From: Mayamaea pseudoterrestris
Lineage: Eukaryota > Bacillariophyta > Bacillariophyceae > Sellaphorales > Sellaphoraceae
Length of the DNA: 64,000 nt
Direction: 5' to 3'
Assembly (NCBI GenBank): GCA_027923505.1
Contig: BROI01000020.1
Coordinates: forward strand, 124,001-188,000
Part shown: positions 1-14,722 of the stretch, piece by piece
Numbering within the stretch: position 1 is the stretch's first letter
How the letters are laid out: every line of letters begins with the position of its first letter
Translations under genes and position numbers: made by a program
Notes under the pieces: model-generated
Databases searched by the model: none
Told to the model about the DNA's origin: nothing
The model's input: only the letters and a program-made list of their open reading frames with translations

Positions 1-1
1 G

Positions 2-3000
2 GGAGACGTGCCTGCTGCGTCGGACGAGCATGATGGTGAGAGTTTTGTTGTGGATTCCAAGGGCGAGGAAAAGTCTGCAGCACGAGGTGTAGACTTGCCA
101 CGAGAATATAACACGCCGGTGTCCAATATTAGCACCGATATTGATCCATATCGACCACTGCAGGTTGCGAGTATACTTGCTCTACTTGACACGGAGGATG
201 ACTCCAAGAGGCGCCCAGCAAACCGCAACTCATTTATAATCGAGCCCGTCTTTTTGGAGTACTTTGGTGAAGCATCCGCTGTATACGAGGAACGATTGGA
301 GATCCAAAAGGCGCGTTTGCTGGCGAGAGTTGCGTCGCCAACACAGCCGGAAGCCGCAGTCGTTGAAAATTATGTTTCGTTTCCACCTGCGCCGTCATCG
401 CCTGACATGGGGAGTGAGTCGTCGGCCGCCACACCGCCACCGTTGATCCAACGAACTGACGGAGTCTCATCGGACGAGGATGAGGAAAGCGATGATGATG
501 ACGACGACGACGACGACGACGACGATGAAGTTAACAACAATGTTCGAGCCTTGACAAGTCATGTGGCAGCCGCAGAACGACCGGTGCAGGCACTCTCTCA
601 CGTGTTTGGACAAGTGTTGCAGGCGGCAGCTGCATCGTCGGTGCTTCCTTCGAGTAGCAGTGATGATGATGATGACGATGATGATGACGAAGATGGCGAT
701 GAAGACAGTGCCGCGGGGAATTCTGACGAGTACGAGGCGCCACGATCGCGCTTGGTTATATCTGAAATGAGTTCCGATATTGGTATGTCTCGACACTCAC
801 ATTTGATTCATAATCGTGGTCCATCACTTGACGGCTCCGCGGATGAAACTGTAATGGCTGAAGAAGTTTCGCCGGATGACGATGAAGGCGCGTTTCTTAT
901 GCGGACTGTGACAATGAGCATGCGCGGCTCCTCTCTCGGGTCTACGATTAGACTAATTCCAGGTACACGGGGGCACAGCCAAGATGCTGATATTCGATTG
1001 ACTACCAGCAACTCAGAGACACCAGTGTCTGACGATGATTCTCAGGGCGACCCTTTGAAAGAAGCTGATGGATCGGTTAATATTTCAGCAGAGTTGGTGG
1101 AAGACTCACGACTGCCGCCCCTCCCGCAGTGTCCAGAGTTATATCCATACACAGACATGTGTGGCGAATTCTACGAATGCAATTATATGGCACGACACTG
1201 CGAGGATTCAGAGTATTTTGATACATCTCACTTGTTGACGTTTGGATCAATTCCATCAGCATGCGTGCTGATACATTTGCTTCGCCATGTGTCACATATT
1301 GAGGAACGACGTCGCGTTGCAGGGTTTTTATCAGAAAAATCAGAGGAATCAATTGTGGTTTCTGACGGTATTGGTTCATTATTTTTCGGTCGGGTACACT
1401 CAGACGCTCCATCGTCCGGCTCATTTCGAGACGCTCACTGGGACCAAGAGACAAAGTCGCTTCAGTTGCTAGTGACTCTTCTGCTTGTTATCTTTGATAT
1501 GAGAGATAAATCTATCGAAGAGTTTGCAAAAGCGTCGCGGCGAGTACAGCAGGCAAATGAGGGCCTTTCTCCTGCACTCGATGATGAGTTTGACGCGGAT
1601 CCGCTCCCGGCGTTAGAGGAAGAAGACGATCCTGCATTTATACTAGCCATGAACTATGTGGAAGAGGATGTATCATTGTCCTCTGAATCTCTTGACAACA
1701 AAGGCATGAGGCGAAAGGCGGCAGCTGCTGCACACGACGCTGCGTTGCTGTCAAAATCTTTACGCAAGCAAGCTGATAGCTGGGAGGCGAAAGTCAAACT
1801 GTACTCCCTCTGTACGTTTTATGCCATAAAATGCTTGAGGAATCTTTTGCAAAATTGTGTTGTCCAAAGCTTGGCGGGGGCGCCAAATGAAGCACTCATG
1901 CTTCGTGCCAAAATGGTGTTTCCATCGATTGCTGAAAAACTTTCGGGGAGCTTACTGGCCCTCTTGTCGGTCTCAAATCGACTGAAACAATTAGCATGGT
2001 TTGACGGAAATGAAGGCAAGCTCGAGGCAGTTTTTCTCTGCTATGATCTCTACCGCGAAGCTATCGTCACCTGGACTGAATGCGTTCCCTTTGTCAATGT
2101 ATCGCCCAATTCTTTAGCGGCGCTTTTGGATTCCTTAATAAATGACTTCATTGATGGCTTGCAAGAGTCTTTGCCTGGCACACAGTCGCTGGACAATATC
2201 ACCGGCTTCCCATCTTCAGGACAGGAGTCAATCTCTTACATGCTACAAATGCTAGCAAGAAGGCTAGCTGTTTATGATATTCTGGCTCAGTTTGTCGCAA
2301 AACCTATCCATGGTTTTGGACATATTCCTGAGACTAATTCTGCCCAACTTGTAGCGCACGCTCTTGAATCAGATCCATATACAACAAGCTCCATAGTCGA
2401 GAGCGTTGGCCGGGTTCTTATTTTGAATAATTCTGGCTTTAAGACTGAAGTGAAGCGATTGTACATGGCGTTGTGCCACCGATGTATTTTTAATATATTG
2501 TTGATGGACGGTTTGTGTTCTGTAACGGACACTGGCACCGAAGATAGCCTTCTAAAGAAGAATGCTGCCAGTAGGAGTTTAGCGACCGGTGATCTCGTCC
2601 GCGTCGACAAAAGCTACTCTTCTCTCCTGCAATTCGACCCAACAAAGTGTTCTGACTCCATTGCCGTGCAGCATAGATTCAGTGAAAATTCAGGGAGCGG
2701 ATCATCAGTGCTTCAGCGAGCTTCTAAAGTTTGGGGCACGGTCCTTGCTACGGAGCATTTCAATCCAAGGACGGGCGTGCATCAATGGGCTGTTCGAATA
2801 GACAAGTGTGAACGAGGACATGTATTCGTCGGTGTCGCGACAACACAGGCTAGTTTAAAAACTTACGTTGGAGGTGATAAGCATGGATGGGGCATGATTG
2901 GGACACAGGCATTGTGGCACGATCGACGGAAGATTCGTGGGGATTTCGGTGCCACATTTCGCACAGGATCAACTATTATTATGACCCTTGATACGGATGC

Positions 3001-6000
3001 CGGGACACTGAGCATAAGTTCCTGGAGGAACTGTAATGAACCAACGGTGTCTTCGGGTATCTCGCTTGAAGCTTCATCACATGCTTTAAATCCATCTAAA
3101 CACCCCCATGAAGTCGGTATTATTGAAGACTGGGGAGTTGCATTTGAAGGGCTTCCTCTGGACGCCCGCATTTATCCTGCGGTGGGCCTTTACCAGCGGG
3201 ACGATAAAGTGACGTTCCTTACCGTGGAAAATGGCCAAAAAACACAGGATCTTGACATGAGTGGCGTGCGTTATTTTCCACCATCTTCACCACCACCACA
3301 GAAGTTGACCTTGAAAATTGGAATTTCAGCAACAGCCGAACGTGTGCGTCGCTTTAACGATATATTGACTTGGGAGGGCATCCAGCTATGTGCGGGTGTC
3401 TTTAACGCTGCAACTACAGCTCTCGCAGAAGATGATGCCGATGATTTCTGGGTCAGGTCACTCATTCCCAGTCTCGCCGCCAGCTTGTGCGTTGTTCCGC
3501 GCTCCGTCCCTGTGTTGTCCACTCGATTAGCGTTCGTTTTAGTTCCGCATCTTCGTAGATGCATATTGAAGCTTCAACGCATCAACAGTCGTCATGTGGC
3601 TGCTGCGAAGTCTTTGTTTAATTTCTCAATCGGTGGGAAGTGGAAATTTAGAGCGACAGCACAAGCGTCGGCATCGAATGACTTTGAGGAGTACATTGTC
3701 GATCTTCAAGAGTCTTTAAATGAAAATGGTGACATCGTTGGTTTTTCAGGCGACGGATTGGGAACGATTGGGAAGTCTAAGAACGGTTTGGTGTCCATTA
3801 TTGGCACAATTAAAGGGACATCTATTCACTTTGTCGAAGAATGGTCGCATGAAGGCGAGGATAACCATGCGAAGTCACGCGTGCGCGAATCTTCGTCATG
3901 TATTATTGCAGCGAGAATGAGCGCTGATGGCAAGCGTTTTGAAGGCGTATATCGCAATGTCCAGTGTGGCACGGTTGGCCAAATTGTTGGGCTTTTGTTG
4001 GAGCCTCAAAGATCATTGAAATCAGATGCAACAAAGATCACTGCTTCGAAGTTATCTGAGTCGCTCCTCTTCTTAGCATCAGCTAACTTGTTGACCATAC
4101 TCGGAGAAGACGTCACTGGCGACCTTATCAAATATGAAATGTCGAGTTGCCCTTCCGATGAGCATGCATCAAAGCTGCGACAAATGTTGTCTTATTCCTT
4201 CCTTTCCTCGTGTGGACTCCGGTACTGTCAGAAAGAGATGGATAGGGAGATTGAGCAAGTTCGACTTACGTATAAACCGCTGACACCGGTGATCAACTTG
4301 CAAGAGTTACGGTGGGATAGCATTATAGAAGTCCTCGACGATATTGCATTACATGACAGCAATTTTGCGGCTGCCGACGCTCTTACTTTAGTCGATAAGC
4401 TTGACCCTTCTTTGGTCGATGAGTGTGGAGGTTCAGGGTCGCTCGGCTGCCTTTGTCCTGCTGAATACTCCAGAGCCAGGCGCCACATTATCGCCGTGAT
4501 TGCACACGTCTCTGGCAGCTTGTCAACGATAGATTCCGTCCAGGGTCTTACGGATACGCTTGCGAGGGAACTTTGGAGAGGCGGTTTAAGCGTACTGGAG
4601 GATGGAATACGGGGACGTATATCGAGCTCTGTGAACAAGCGAGCAGCGTGCTCAAATGCATGCCGACTGTACGTTCACATATCTGAGTTTCTTTTGTCGT
4701 TGCAGTTGCTACCTTGGCATGAAAGCTCGATGAGTTGTTCACAGGCTATTTGCAACGTAGCGTGCATATACCGTATGATAGGGGGTGTGGACGACTTATG
4801 CTTCTTAAGACGGGAGATGGCGGGAGCTACAAGGCGAGCTCTGATGCGCCTCCTTGCCATTCGATGGACGGCGAAATTGATGTCCCTATCGAGAGCTAGT
4901 GAGGATGCGTTGCCGTTTGAATTTCTTTGTTCTGGCGTCCCGCGCTTGTTGGGCTGTGGGCAGATGAGGCAAACAATTATTTCTCCGGCTGTTGAGCCTT
5001 TCCTTACGACTAGCAATGGATTTCGTGACATGGATGGTTACTATTTATCTGGATTCGCCGGCTCAGATTGCAACGTTCGAAATAGCCTTCGGCAGGATGT
5101 GCATGGACTTTTTAAAATGCTGACGGCAGTTCTGGCTACGCAGATAATTCGGAGGTGCGATATCAATCTCTCCTCGGAACATGCGATGATCGACTCCATG
5201 ATTTTGTCGACTTTAGCTGTTTTTTCATCGACTTTGGAGAAAGAGGATATAACATTTCTGGTGTCGAGCTCAGGTTTACTGTCAAGCCTGAGCAGTGTCC
5301 TTGCCTTGCACCGTGTATCGGCCTTTTCGACAAACATGGACAAATTCAATGGCGGTGCTCACACTGTGGTAATTCTCGAGCGTCTGTGTCAGCGTGATGT
5401 GTCGCGGTCGGTGTTACGATGTGCAGCTGCAGTACTTCATGTGCTTGCGTATCAAGCAATTCCCAATGGTATCGTCCAAGAGCAAGATGTTTCGAACATT
5501 GCAGCTTGTCTGAAAGTTTCTCTGCAAGAGTTTGAATCTATTTTTCCAATTCTCGAACAAGAGTCTTATGGTCATATGACAAATATCGACACGACAGGTT
5601 TGGAAGAGAACCTTGGCATGTGGATTTCAGTTCGTACCTCAGAGGTTGCTGTGACCCGGCTTGTGGAGGCGCACCTCCTACCTTTGAGTATCACCTATCT
5701 AATGCAAAATGGGACAATGCTAAGTTCAATCGCTGGAAAGAGGTTGCCCAAGGCCTCGACACGTTCCTCAAAGGTGACGCTCGACGGTTTGCCACAATCG
5801 AGCATTATTCCCACCGGCAGCTTCGGTCAATCTTACGGGACGTTTTTGCTGCACCTAGTATGCAACATCGTAAATTACGACACCTCGCGGGATGTTTTTG
5901 CCTCTGATCCTTTGTGGCTCAGCATTTTGCTGTTTGTTAGTGGATTAAAACTTGACGTAGGCAAGGATGGAAAGATTTTGGCAGCATCGCTGCGACAGTA

Positions 6001-9000
6001 TACGAATGGGTTCTCATCGATTCGCGCTGGAATGAGGTCTAGGATTCTTCGCGTTGCGGGATCAATCGCTGTGCGCATGTCTCCTAGTCAAGAGCTTGTC
6101 GAAGGCCTACTAGCCTTGTCCGGCTCGGCATCTTACGCTGTCACGAAAAGCTGTGATAGAAATGAAGCATTTGTTTCTCGTGAGGCTATCTCCTTACTCA
6201 GGACACTTCACAATCCGGCCAACTCAGAGTGGAGAGTCTGTGTAAACCGCTCCATTGGTGCAAGCGCTGCTAGCGCACATGATGATAGCACCTGGTTTTG
6301 GAAGCAGTTAGGTGTGCTCACGTTTTTCTCTGGCGACTTACTTCCCGTCTCAAAAGGCTCCTACGTCCTACTGAAACCTTCGTCACCCTTTGCCGAGTCA
6401 CAAGAATACCAAACTAGCCCCAGTAGTAAAGCTCGCTCTGGTTCTTCTCCCGGGACCCCGTATATTGCCCGAGGCCCTATGGTTCATCACGTCGCCGGGA
6501 ATGGAACCGAGACTGTCCTTGCAGGACTTAATCGACAAGATGCATTAGCTGGAATCATCAGTAGTTTCGATACTAAGAATGGATCTTGTGAAGTCATACT
6601 CGTTTCACGCGAGAGTGACAAAAATCTGAAGCATTTGCCAACGAAGCTTGGCGTTTTGCAGAAAAGCCGTCACTATACAATTCGAGCAATACGAAGTCCC
6701 TTACCAGATCTGGTTCTTGCGCAAGAGATGCAGTTGTGCCTTGGCGACGATGTCCCTATTGACGATATTGTTCAGAAGATGCTTGATACGTCTGTCCAGT
6801 CGTTACTCTCGACCATGTCAACGTCCATGGACCTGAACATGGATCCTGTTACAACCACCGTCAGAGAGAAGCACCCTGCTACAAGTGGACCGAGGTCTGG
6901 CATTCTCAGTCTGACATTCGATCTTCATGTGTTAAGGTCATGCATCGTAATACTCTCGAACCAGCATCTGTTGTCAGCATTCCTACACTCTGACAAGTCT
7001 TCGACATTATGGAATGTGTTAAGATTGACTTCACCAGAAATCGACGATTCTTCGATATGCTTTAGCGCTTCGATAAAGGACTTTTCTGAATTAGGTTTTG
7101 AAATGCTACCTAGATTGGAAGCCAGATTTTGCCACATTGTCAAAATGATGCGAAGAGTCTCTGTTCAATTAGACCTTCTTCGTCGAACACCTCGAAGCGA
7201 GGTGAAGCGGCTATTTGAGTCAAATTTGCAGGCAAGGAAAATATCACAAAAGGTTTCAATAGATATAGCTATCACAGGCAGTGAGAGTGGTCAACAGGGT
7301 GAAAAGGCTCAGTCTAGAGCAGAAGACATTGTATCGAGCAGCCTATCAGGTGGCGGAGCTGCTGCCACCAACGCCGCTGCAGCAGCTCACTTATTCGAAG
7401 TTGCACTGGCTCAGATGGCCGAGCTTGGTTTACCTCGTTCATGGTCTGAACTGGCGTTGCGTCGGACAGGCGGGGCGAATATCGAGGCTGCGGTATCATT
7501 CTGTCTCGAGAGGGGCGGAGAAATGGAACTTCTTCTCGCCGAGGAACAGGAAAGGGTCCAGGGGACTGTTGACTCTGGTGTAAGAGCAAGGGCAGCTCGG
7601 AGTGCGGCATCTAACCATTTTTTAAACCAGCTTCTTGAAATGGGGTTTCCTCAACGCTGGTGCGCCGAAGCCCTTGCCGTGACAGGAAACAATGTCGACG
7701 AAGCTTTGACTTGGATTCTTATGAATGGAGAAAGATTAAGCGAAGAAGACGAAGGAATGGAAGACGAAGCAGATGACGACGAACTTGAAATAAATGATGG
7801 CTGCGAAATTGTTGAAGACGATGACGACGATGAGGATGATGACGATGATGACAACGACAATGATATCCTTGTAAGCAACAGAAGTGCGATCAAATCACCC
7901 GGTACGGCGGTTACAACAGGATGGACCAGCTGTATCACGCCTGTCCGCTCCATTTCGGGCCGAGCAAACATTAATGCGACAACTCTGGAGGTCTCTGGTC
8001 TTCCAACTGGTGGATTCTCGTCTGTCGGCACCAAAGGGGCTCTCTTGACGTCTGGTCGATGGTATTACGAAGCAGTTTTAGAGACTGCCGGATGTTTGCA
8101 AATAGGATGGGCCGACGCAAGCTTTGCCAGCCACTGTAGCTCTGACAGAGGTGATGGATGTGGCGATGGTCCAAGTTCTTGGGCATATGATGGCTGGCGA
8201 CGGTATAGATGGCATTCATCGGCAACTGAATGGGGCTGCAGATGGAAGGAAGGCGATACGGTAGGCTGCATGGTTGACCTCGACGAACATGTCATCTCTT
8301 TTACATTGAATGGAGAGGGAGAAAGCATTGGAATGGGCAAAGCATTTTTTGGCGAAGGGTTTCGACCGGTTGGTGGAGTTTACGCATGCGTTTCCTTTAA
8401 TCGCAAGGAAAGGCTTCGTTTGATTCTAGGCGGCCAAGGAAATGCTGATCTGAGATACAAGCCACCAGGATATCGTGGAGTTGGTGAAGCTGTCTTGGAT
8501 GCAGTTGCCGAGCTTGAATCGGTTGTGGAGCATGAGCTTGTGCCATCATTGTCAACAAAAGCAAACTCGGAAAAAAGGTTCCTATGCGAGTATTCCGATG
8601 GGGATCATGGCCACGAACTAATGGCATGGTCGCACCGCTATTTTGGTGCTGATGCGTCAGTTCATTTAGGCCCAGGACGTAAAACGAAGCCTTTTGAGCA
8701 AGTTAACGCCAAATCTGCAGCGATTGGCGAGCTTTCATCCGCTTCGTTGTGCTTATCAGGTCGAGTTAAAAAGGCTCTATCGAGCGAACCTCCACTAGAC
8801 GTGAGCTTAAACGATGATATGTCTGCCATCATTGTATCTGACTTAACTTCTTCCTATCACACTGTGATTGAGAGATTGACACTCGAGGCATTTAAAGATT
8901 CAATTTTGATGGCGGTCTTGCTTGCTCGAAAATTGATTTTACATCTAATTATTACAAGGGGCAATGATTTTGACCCTTGTATCTTTGTCCGCGATCAAGT

Positions 9001-12000
9001 GAGTGAGTCGAGTGCCATGGTCATGCTTTGGAAAGTGCTCGAATCTTGCGCCAGTCTTCGAAGCGTTGGGTGGATTGGGGAAGCTGGTGCAATGGCCCTT
9101 GCTGCTGAAGCCCTCGGACTTGGCATTGTCACTCCGCAAGCTGAAGTGCTGCCAGACAAACGCGGTTTCTTTTCAGCCGAGGATCTAGACGAGGGCCTTC
9201 TTCTGACGAGCATCGGGGCATCGCAGCTTCTTACAAGCGTGTATTATTCGAAACATCTTGCCAGTTCTTGTGGCCAACCTTCAGCGCCAGCCGAGGCTAC
9301 CATGGGAGGCGAAAGTGGAGCTGCTGTTCTTCCCTTTTTAAGGGACGGACTCCAGAGCGCATTAAGCAAATCCAATGCATTTCGCAATGTCATTATTTGT
9401 GCTGTACAGCAGTCTATCCGTCTCTTATCAGTTGTCGAATATGAGAGTGAGCTACAGAGCTCAGTTGAGGTGAGTTAAACATTATAATTGCTCTACGTCA
9501 GTGCTAAAAAAACTTACGATTGTTTTATTTCACAGAACAACAGCGACTCTAGTGATTCAATATCCAATGTTACGGCTCAGTCTGCGGGCGCGAAACAGAT
9601 TGCCAATGAAGCCCTATGTGTAGAAACCACTCCTGATGCCCGTCTAGTATCCTTTCTTACCGGTGCTTTGTTAAGTGCACCAGTTGAACCACTAAGTCTG
9701 TTGGTCATACAAGGCAAGCTTGCAAGCGCATGGAGTATAGGATTGCTGTCTGCTTCGATGCCTTGGCGAATGATATCTGCATTTACCGTAGCTGGGATAT
9801 TGAATAAATATCCTCCTGCGCTTTCTAGCATGCTCTCGTTCTCGCCAACGATCGCGTGCTTTTTCGGAAGGCTTCCAAGCACTGTTGTCCGGCGTCTTTG
9901 GGCTGAACGAGCTGCGACACCAATCAGTTCGAGATATCTTCAAGCGATGGTTGAGCTTTTGACAAGCGTGAAGCGGGCGATTCCTTTCGTTCAAGGACTT
10001 CCAGACACCTTTATCCAGAATTGGCGTACAACCGAGGTTGATGCAGCAAGCCCCCGACCTTTTGTGGGAGTGTTCAACCAAGAGCAGCGACTAGACATAC
10101 CACAAGCAATTCCGTGTTCATGGGAGTCGTCTGAAGGATTTGCTTCTTGCGATCATGCCTGGGAAGTTTGGACTGGCAGGGTGAAATACATGGCTGTCGA
10201 TTGGAAGGCGCCTTTCAAGTCTGCGGTTCGAACTCTGATGGACGCTGGTGACGGACCTCCGAGACTTGAACCGGGTTGCTACGTCATGAGAGGCCCTGAC
10301 TGGTCGACAGATGGTAAGGAGCGATTTGAAGATGGAAAGGCAAGCTACGACGCAGAGAAAAACAGAAGAGACTCTGAAAAAAGGGCACTCGAGGACATAG
10401 ACAAAGACGGAAAGGAAGAAGGAGTGGAAGGTTGCGAAGCCGTGAAGGAAGTCGATGAAAAGTTGCCTAATCCGGCAGAGGATGTCGATCTAGATGATCC
10501 TGGTAAAATTCTGACAGAATGGTCAAATATTTCAGCAGCTGCAAGTGCTAGTCATCAAAAACCACCCGTTTCTGCCCAGAAGGAACCAAAATTGCCGAAC
10601 CCGAAACTGCCCATCGGAACCGTATTATCTGTCGAGCCGTGGAATGGGGTTAATGCCATGGGTCGCCGAGTAAGGTGGCACCTTACAGGCGCAGAGGAGA
10701 TATATCGTTTTGGTGGGGATGGTGGTCGCTATGACATATGCCACGTCGAGGTAAACGAAAAGCAAACCCGTGTGAAACGAAAACACCCGTTGCCGGAAAG
10801 TGCCGAGCAATGCGCAGCACGTCACGGATTCGGTAGACAACATGTCTTTAGCGTTTTGTTACGACTCCGACGAGATGGGGTTCAAGGTACTTACAACGGC
10901 TGGCAGGGAACTCGGTGCCAAGGGATACTTGAATGGCCGGATTTTGGAGCGGGTGTACGTGTAACCTGCATACGTTACTTTGATGGCAGAGTGCTACTTG
11001 AAGAACATGACCTTCTGTTCGGAGCCAAAGATCACGGCTGGGAAGCGAGATTTGGGCAACCGTCGTTCGTTTCCGGGACAACTATCTTGCTTTCGCCAGC
11101 CGCGACTGTTTCAACTCCTACGAAGGAAGCCGAGCTTATCCTTCGCTCGTCTTGGCGATCAGAATACGAGGAGCTAAAAGGAACATCGTCCTATTTGGTA
11201 CAGCGATTGCGAAATAGCGCTGACGGGAAAGAACTCAAAGTAAAATATGATATGTGTCTTCTGCGTGCTCGATGCCGTGACCCCGATGACGCGAATCAAT
11301 GTGGCCCAGTTCCTCTCCCGCCGATTACATTTGACAGTAAATATCACGCTGCATCAATAACCTTGTCGAAAGACGGACGAACTGCTTCGTGTGTTCGAAC
11401 GCAGGATGTGGTTTCTGAAGGTCGTGGAACTGCATTTGCGTCGATTGGTTTTACTAAGGGAGTTCATTACTGGGAGGTGAAGCTCGACCAGGCTGGCATC
11501 GGCAGCATCTTCATTGGAGTGGCTGAAAAGCCACATGGCTCGGGGTCAGGTGCGACTTACGGGGTTGATAGTCCACCGAAGCTTAATAGATGGCTCGGTT
11601 GGGGATTTGTCAATTTCCGCGCCACGTACGCTTCTGGCGCAGAGAGAGTTTACGGAGCCCATTGCCATGCTGGGGACACCATTGGCGTGCTTTTAAATTG
11701 CGATACAGGCCGTGTTGCATTCTTCTTTGATGGCTTAAAATATGGAGAGCACATTCTAAATGATTTGGGCTGTGCGTTTGAAAACCTTTCACCGTTTGGC
11801 TTTAATGTCAATGGTTGTGGAAGTGGAGGTCCGGGGCAAGGTACACCTAGTGGTTTTGAGAACGCAAAGTCAGGTAAGTATCCCGCTCAGGGTGCTGTTC
11901 GCCCTCGGACACTGTGGCCAGTCGTTGGCTTGCGAACACATGGCGACCGCGTGACTCTCTCGTACAAGTGGAGCTCGACCTACGGAATCGACGGCGCAGT

Positions 12001-14722
12001 ATGTCTACGGAACATTCTGGCTTTTGATGAAATTATACACAATTATACAAATGGCAGTGTTTCCTTACTATCCGAAGATGATCATACTTGGTTCATCTGC
12101 GAGGCTTTCGAGGAGTACCGACGTTGGCATGACGGTCGCTGGTTGCGATGTACTACTAGGGGAAGTGGCCCAAGCAAGCATCCGAACAAAGGCCTTGTGG
12201 TGGATTTTGACACTTCCCCTAAAGTATGTGCGGCTGCTTCAGCTTCTCTTGGTCTTCCTTACGCTCTCCTTTCTGGCGACAGGGTACGCCTGACACGTAG
12301 CGCAGGAAGGATTCTTGAGCTGGCTGAGGAAGCACTTGTTCTTGGAGCATTTCAAGGGCGATTGTACTATCGCATCATTTCCCAGAAAAGTGAAGGAGGG
12401 AGCCTCAATGAAGGTGGTGGCCGTGCCTGGTGCTGGGATGAAAGTGAAGTTGTCGATGGTCTGCCTTTTGTGCGTGCCGGAAAGGGTAGGGACATAGTCT
12501 TACCAAAGCTTGACCGCTTCAAATGTCTCTCTTCAGGCGGATTGCGTATTGTTTACGAGAACGGAGCTGTGTTGCGATCAGACCTGGAAATTCTTGACGG
12601 TTCGTCCACACTTGGTACGATTCCGGTTGGCACAGTCATTCCCAAAAGACATGTAATTGAGCGACGAATAAACTCTCTTGGCGTTGTTCGATATCGAGTC
12701 ATGTATGAAGCGCTGGGCGAAGGTTGGATAAGCGCTCAAATTAGAGGATTAAAAGAAGAGATGATAGTCGAGAGTGTGGATGACAAGGAGAATGATTGTT
12801 TACCGCTTGAGCCAAGTTATCCAACTCCGTTTGATTGTGCGAAAGCGTGGTACGAGGAGTGGTCAAAAGATGGTAGCAACGCTTGCACGGACTTGACAAT
12901 GTTGCAAATTGAAAATATGGAGGTCTTCAAGTCACTGTTGATCGAATCTGTGCTCCCAGGGGTTTCCGTTACTGACTCTGATTCAATTGTTGCGAAGGCT
13001 GTCAGCACCATCAGCAATTCTACTGACGACGGCAACGATGTAGAGTGCCGCTTTCGAGACATAGCGTCAGCTCTTTCGTTTGTACTAAAATCCCAAGGAA
13101 GTCAGGACGAGACGATAATTGGAGGCAGCTCATCGGCTGCTAACCAAGCGACTGCTGAGGTGTTTAGCCACATAAAGTCACCGTTGCCGTCGCTCCGAGC
13201 ATTGCTCGCCAAGGTTGCTTTTCTAAAAGCCTTAAATCGCCGCGCGCAATACGCGTTACCTTGGGTTTCTTTGCGTCCTTGCCAAGAAGGGTCAGGACTT
13301 TTTGGAGGTTTGTATGGATATGGCACATCTACTGACAGAGCTGGAAGAACACGAACCACTGCTTCCAAACAATGGGTCTCTGTGCCGTCTATCGCAACTA
13401 CAATTCGATCGACGCGAGGGCTATTATTTACTACCGTAAAACGCGAATTTTTGGAAAGTATTACAGAAAGCACAATGTCTCCGACGCCCCTCAGCCACGA
13501 TGAATACGAGCTTCCGCGTGAGATTCGCACAGTTCGCGTCAATCGTTTGAAAGCTACCCGAGCCATGCTATCGGGAGACTCGGCCACAAAACGCAAACAC
13601 AGTGTTTTTGCTCAATTGCAAAGTGAAACCAAATCGTGGGGCCCAGCGACGCTCCGAAGGGGGTACGTGGCCAAGGGTCACGGTGGACAAAAACGGGCTT
13701 TTAAAGTCAAACTGATAGGCGAGGGCGTCAACGATTATAGCGGACCATATCGTGAAATATTTACGGATGCTGTCCGCGAATTGACTGTTGTTGACAAGAA
13801 TGGAAATGGTGCGCTTGGAGTTTTAGATCCGACACCTAATAATTCGAGCGGAATTGGCGAAGGCAGGGACTTGTTCATGTTTGCGCTGAATGGTCGCAAT
13901 AGTTTAAAGTCTCCGTTGCTACCCAGTCGTGCCATTATTTCAGAGTCGGAGGCACGCATTCGGAGTCATTTCGCCTCGCTCATGGGTCCTCGCGACGAAC
14001 CGACGCGAGAAATTGAGGAAGCCTTGGTGTTTTTGGGTCGACTTACAGGCACAGCGTATCGTCATGGCATCCCAGTTGATTTGCCGTTGCCTTTGGAGCT
14101 GGTGTGGAAGTCACTGACGGAAGAGAATGTTTCGCAAGAGTCGCAGCTGCAAGAGATTGACCTTTTGGCTCATCGCCAAGGTGGTGATCAAGCAATGTCC
14201 TTGTTGACGTGGCAACAGCGCATGTTGAACTCCTTTGTAGAAGGCTTGGGTAGTGTCATTCCCGTGGAGATTTTTCCACTCTTTACTGGCGAAGAACTAC
14301 GCGACACCATCTGCGGCAATCCAGAAATAGATGTTGAATTGCTGCAGCAAGTGGTGGAGTATGAAGGATTTGACGAGTCGGATGCGACGGTGCAGTACTT
14401 TTGGGAAACGCTTCGCGAGTTTACAAACGAGGATCGGAAACGGTTTCTGCAATTTGTGTGGGCTCGAAACCGACTTCCCATGCGAGCATCAGATTTTGAC
14501 GCTCCGTTCAACTTGCAAAAGGACGCGAGTTATACAGGCGATCGAGCCGATCAGGCGCTGCCGAGCGCTTCCACCTGCTTTTTCTCTCTCACTCTGCCCG
14601 CGTATAGCAGTCGAGAGATTTTGAAGGAGAAGCTGCTGTTTGCGATTCATAATGTGACAACCATGGACACGGACTATCAAACCAACAGCGCCGAAATTGC
14701 CGAAGGCTATCGAGCTCTGTAA
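2..14722 (+). CDS. Giant HECT-type E3 ubiquitin ligase (HERC1/HECTD4-like), 5' partial
   Basis: Ubiquitin-protein ligase that would transfer ubiquitin to substrates through a catalytic Cys thioester. The frame is open from the window edge, so the true start lies upstream. Exon 1 ends at 9469, a 66-nt GT-AG intron follows, and exon 2 runs 9536-14722, giving about 4,880 visible residues. Counting from the codon at 8: Asp/Glu-rich N terminus, SPRY domain about 911-1020, two UBA domains about 2460-2508 and 2536-2576, an acidic stretch, a second SPRY about 2660-2805, a MIB/HERC2-like domain near 3530 (YRFGGDGGRYD), a third SPRY about 3755-3960, and a C-terminal HECT domain from about 4525. The catalytic Cys is in STCFF, about residue 4835. 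No RCC1 repeats are visible, so it is not a plain HERC protein. The HECT assignment is firm; the subfamily is uncertain. Confidence 0.95.
491..526 (+). repeat. GAT/GAC codon run (12 Asp)
   Basis: Trinucleotide run coding 12 consecutive Asp inside the HECT ligase. Similar acidic runs lie at 662-688 (9 Asp) and 7817-7862 (Asp with Glu and Asn). Mixed GAT and GAC use suggests selection for acidity rather than pure slippage. Confidence 0.9.
9470..9535 (+). other. 66-nt spliceosomal intron in the HECT ligase gene
   Basis: Begins GTGAGT and ends in a T-rich tract followed by CACAG. It contains an in-frame stop, and removing it joins the two long frames exactly at a codon boundary (phase 0). It is the only intron needed in about 14.7 kb of visible gene. 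Confidence 0.9.

Noticed and set aside
467-796. Minus-strand frame with a hydrophobic Ile/Val run
   Set aside because: Antisense of the Asp-codon runs in the HECT ligase; not a membrane protein.
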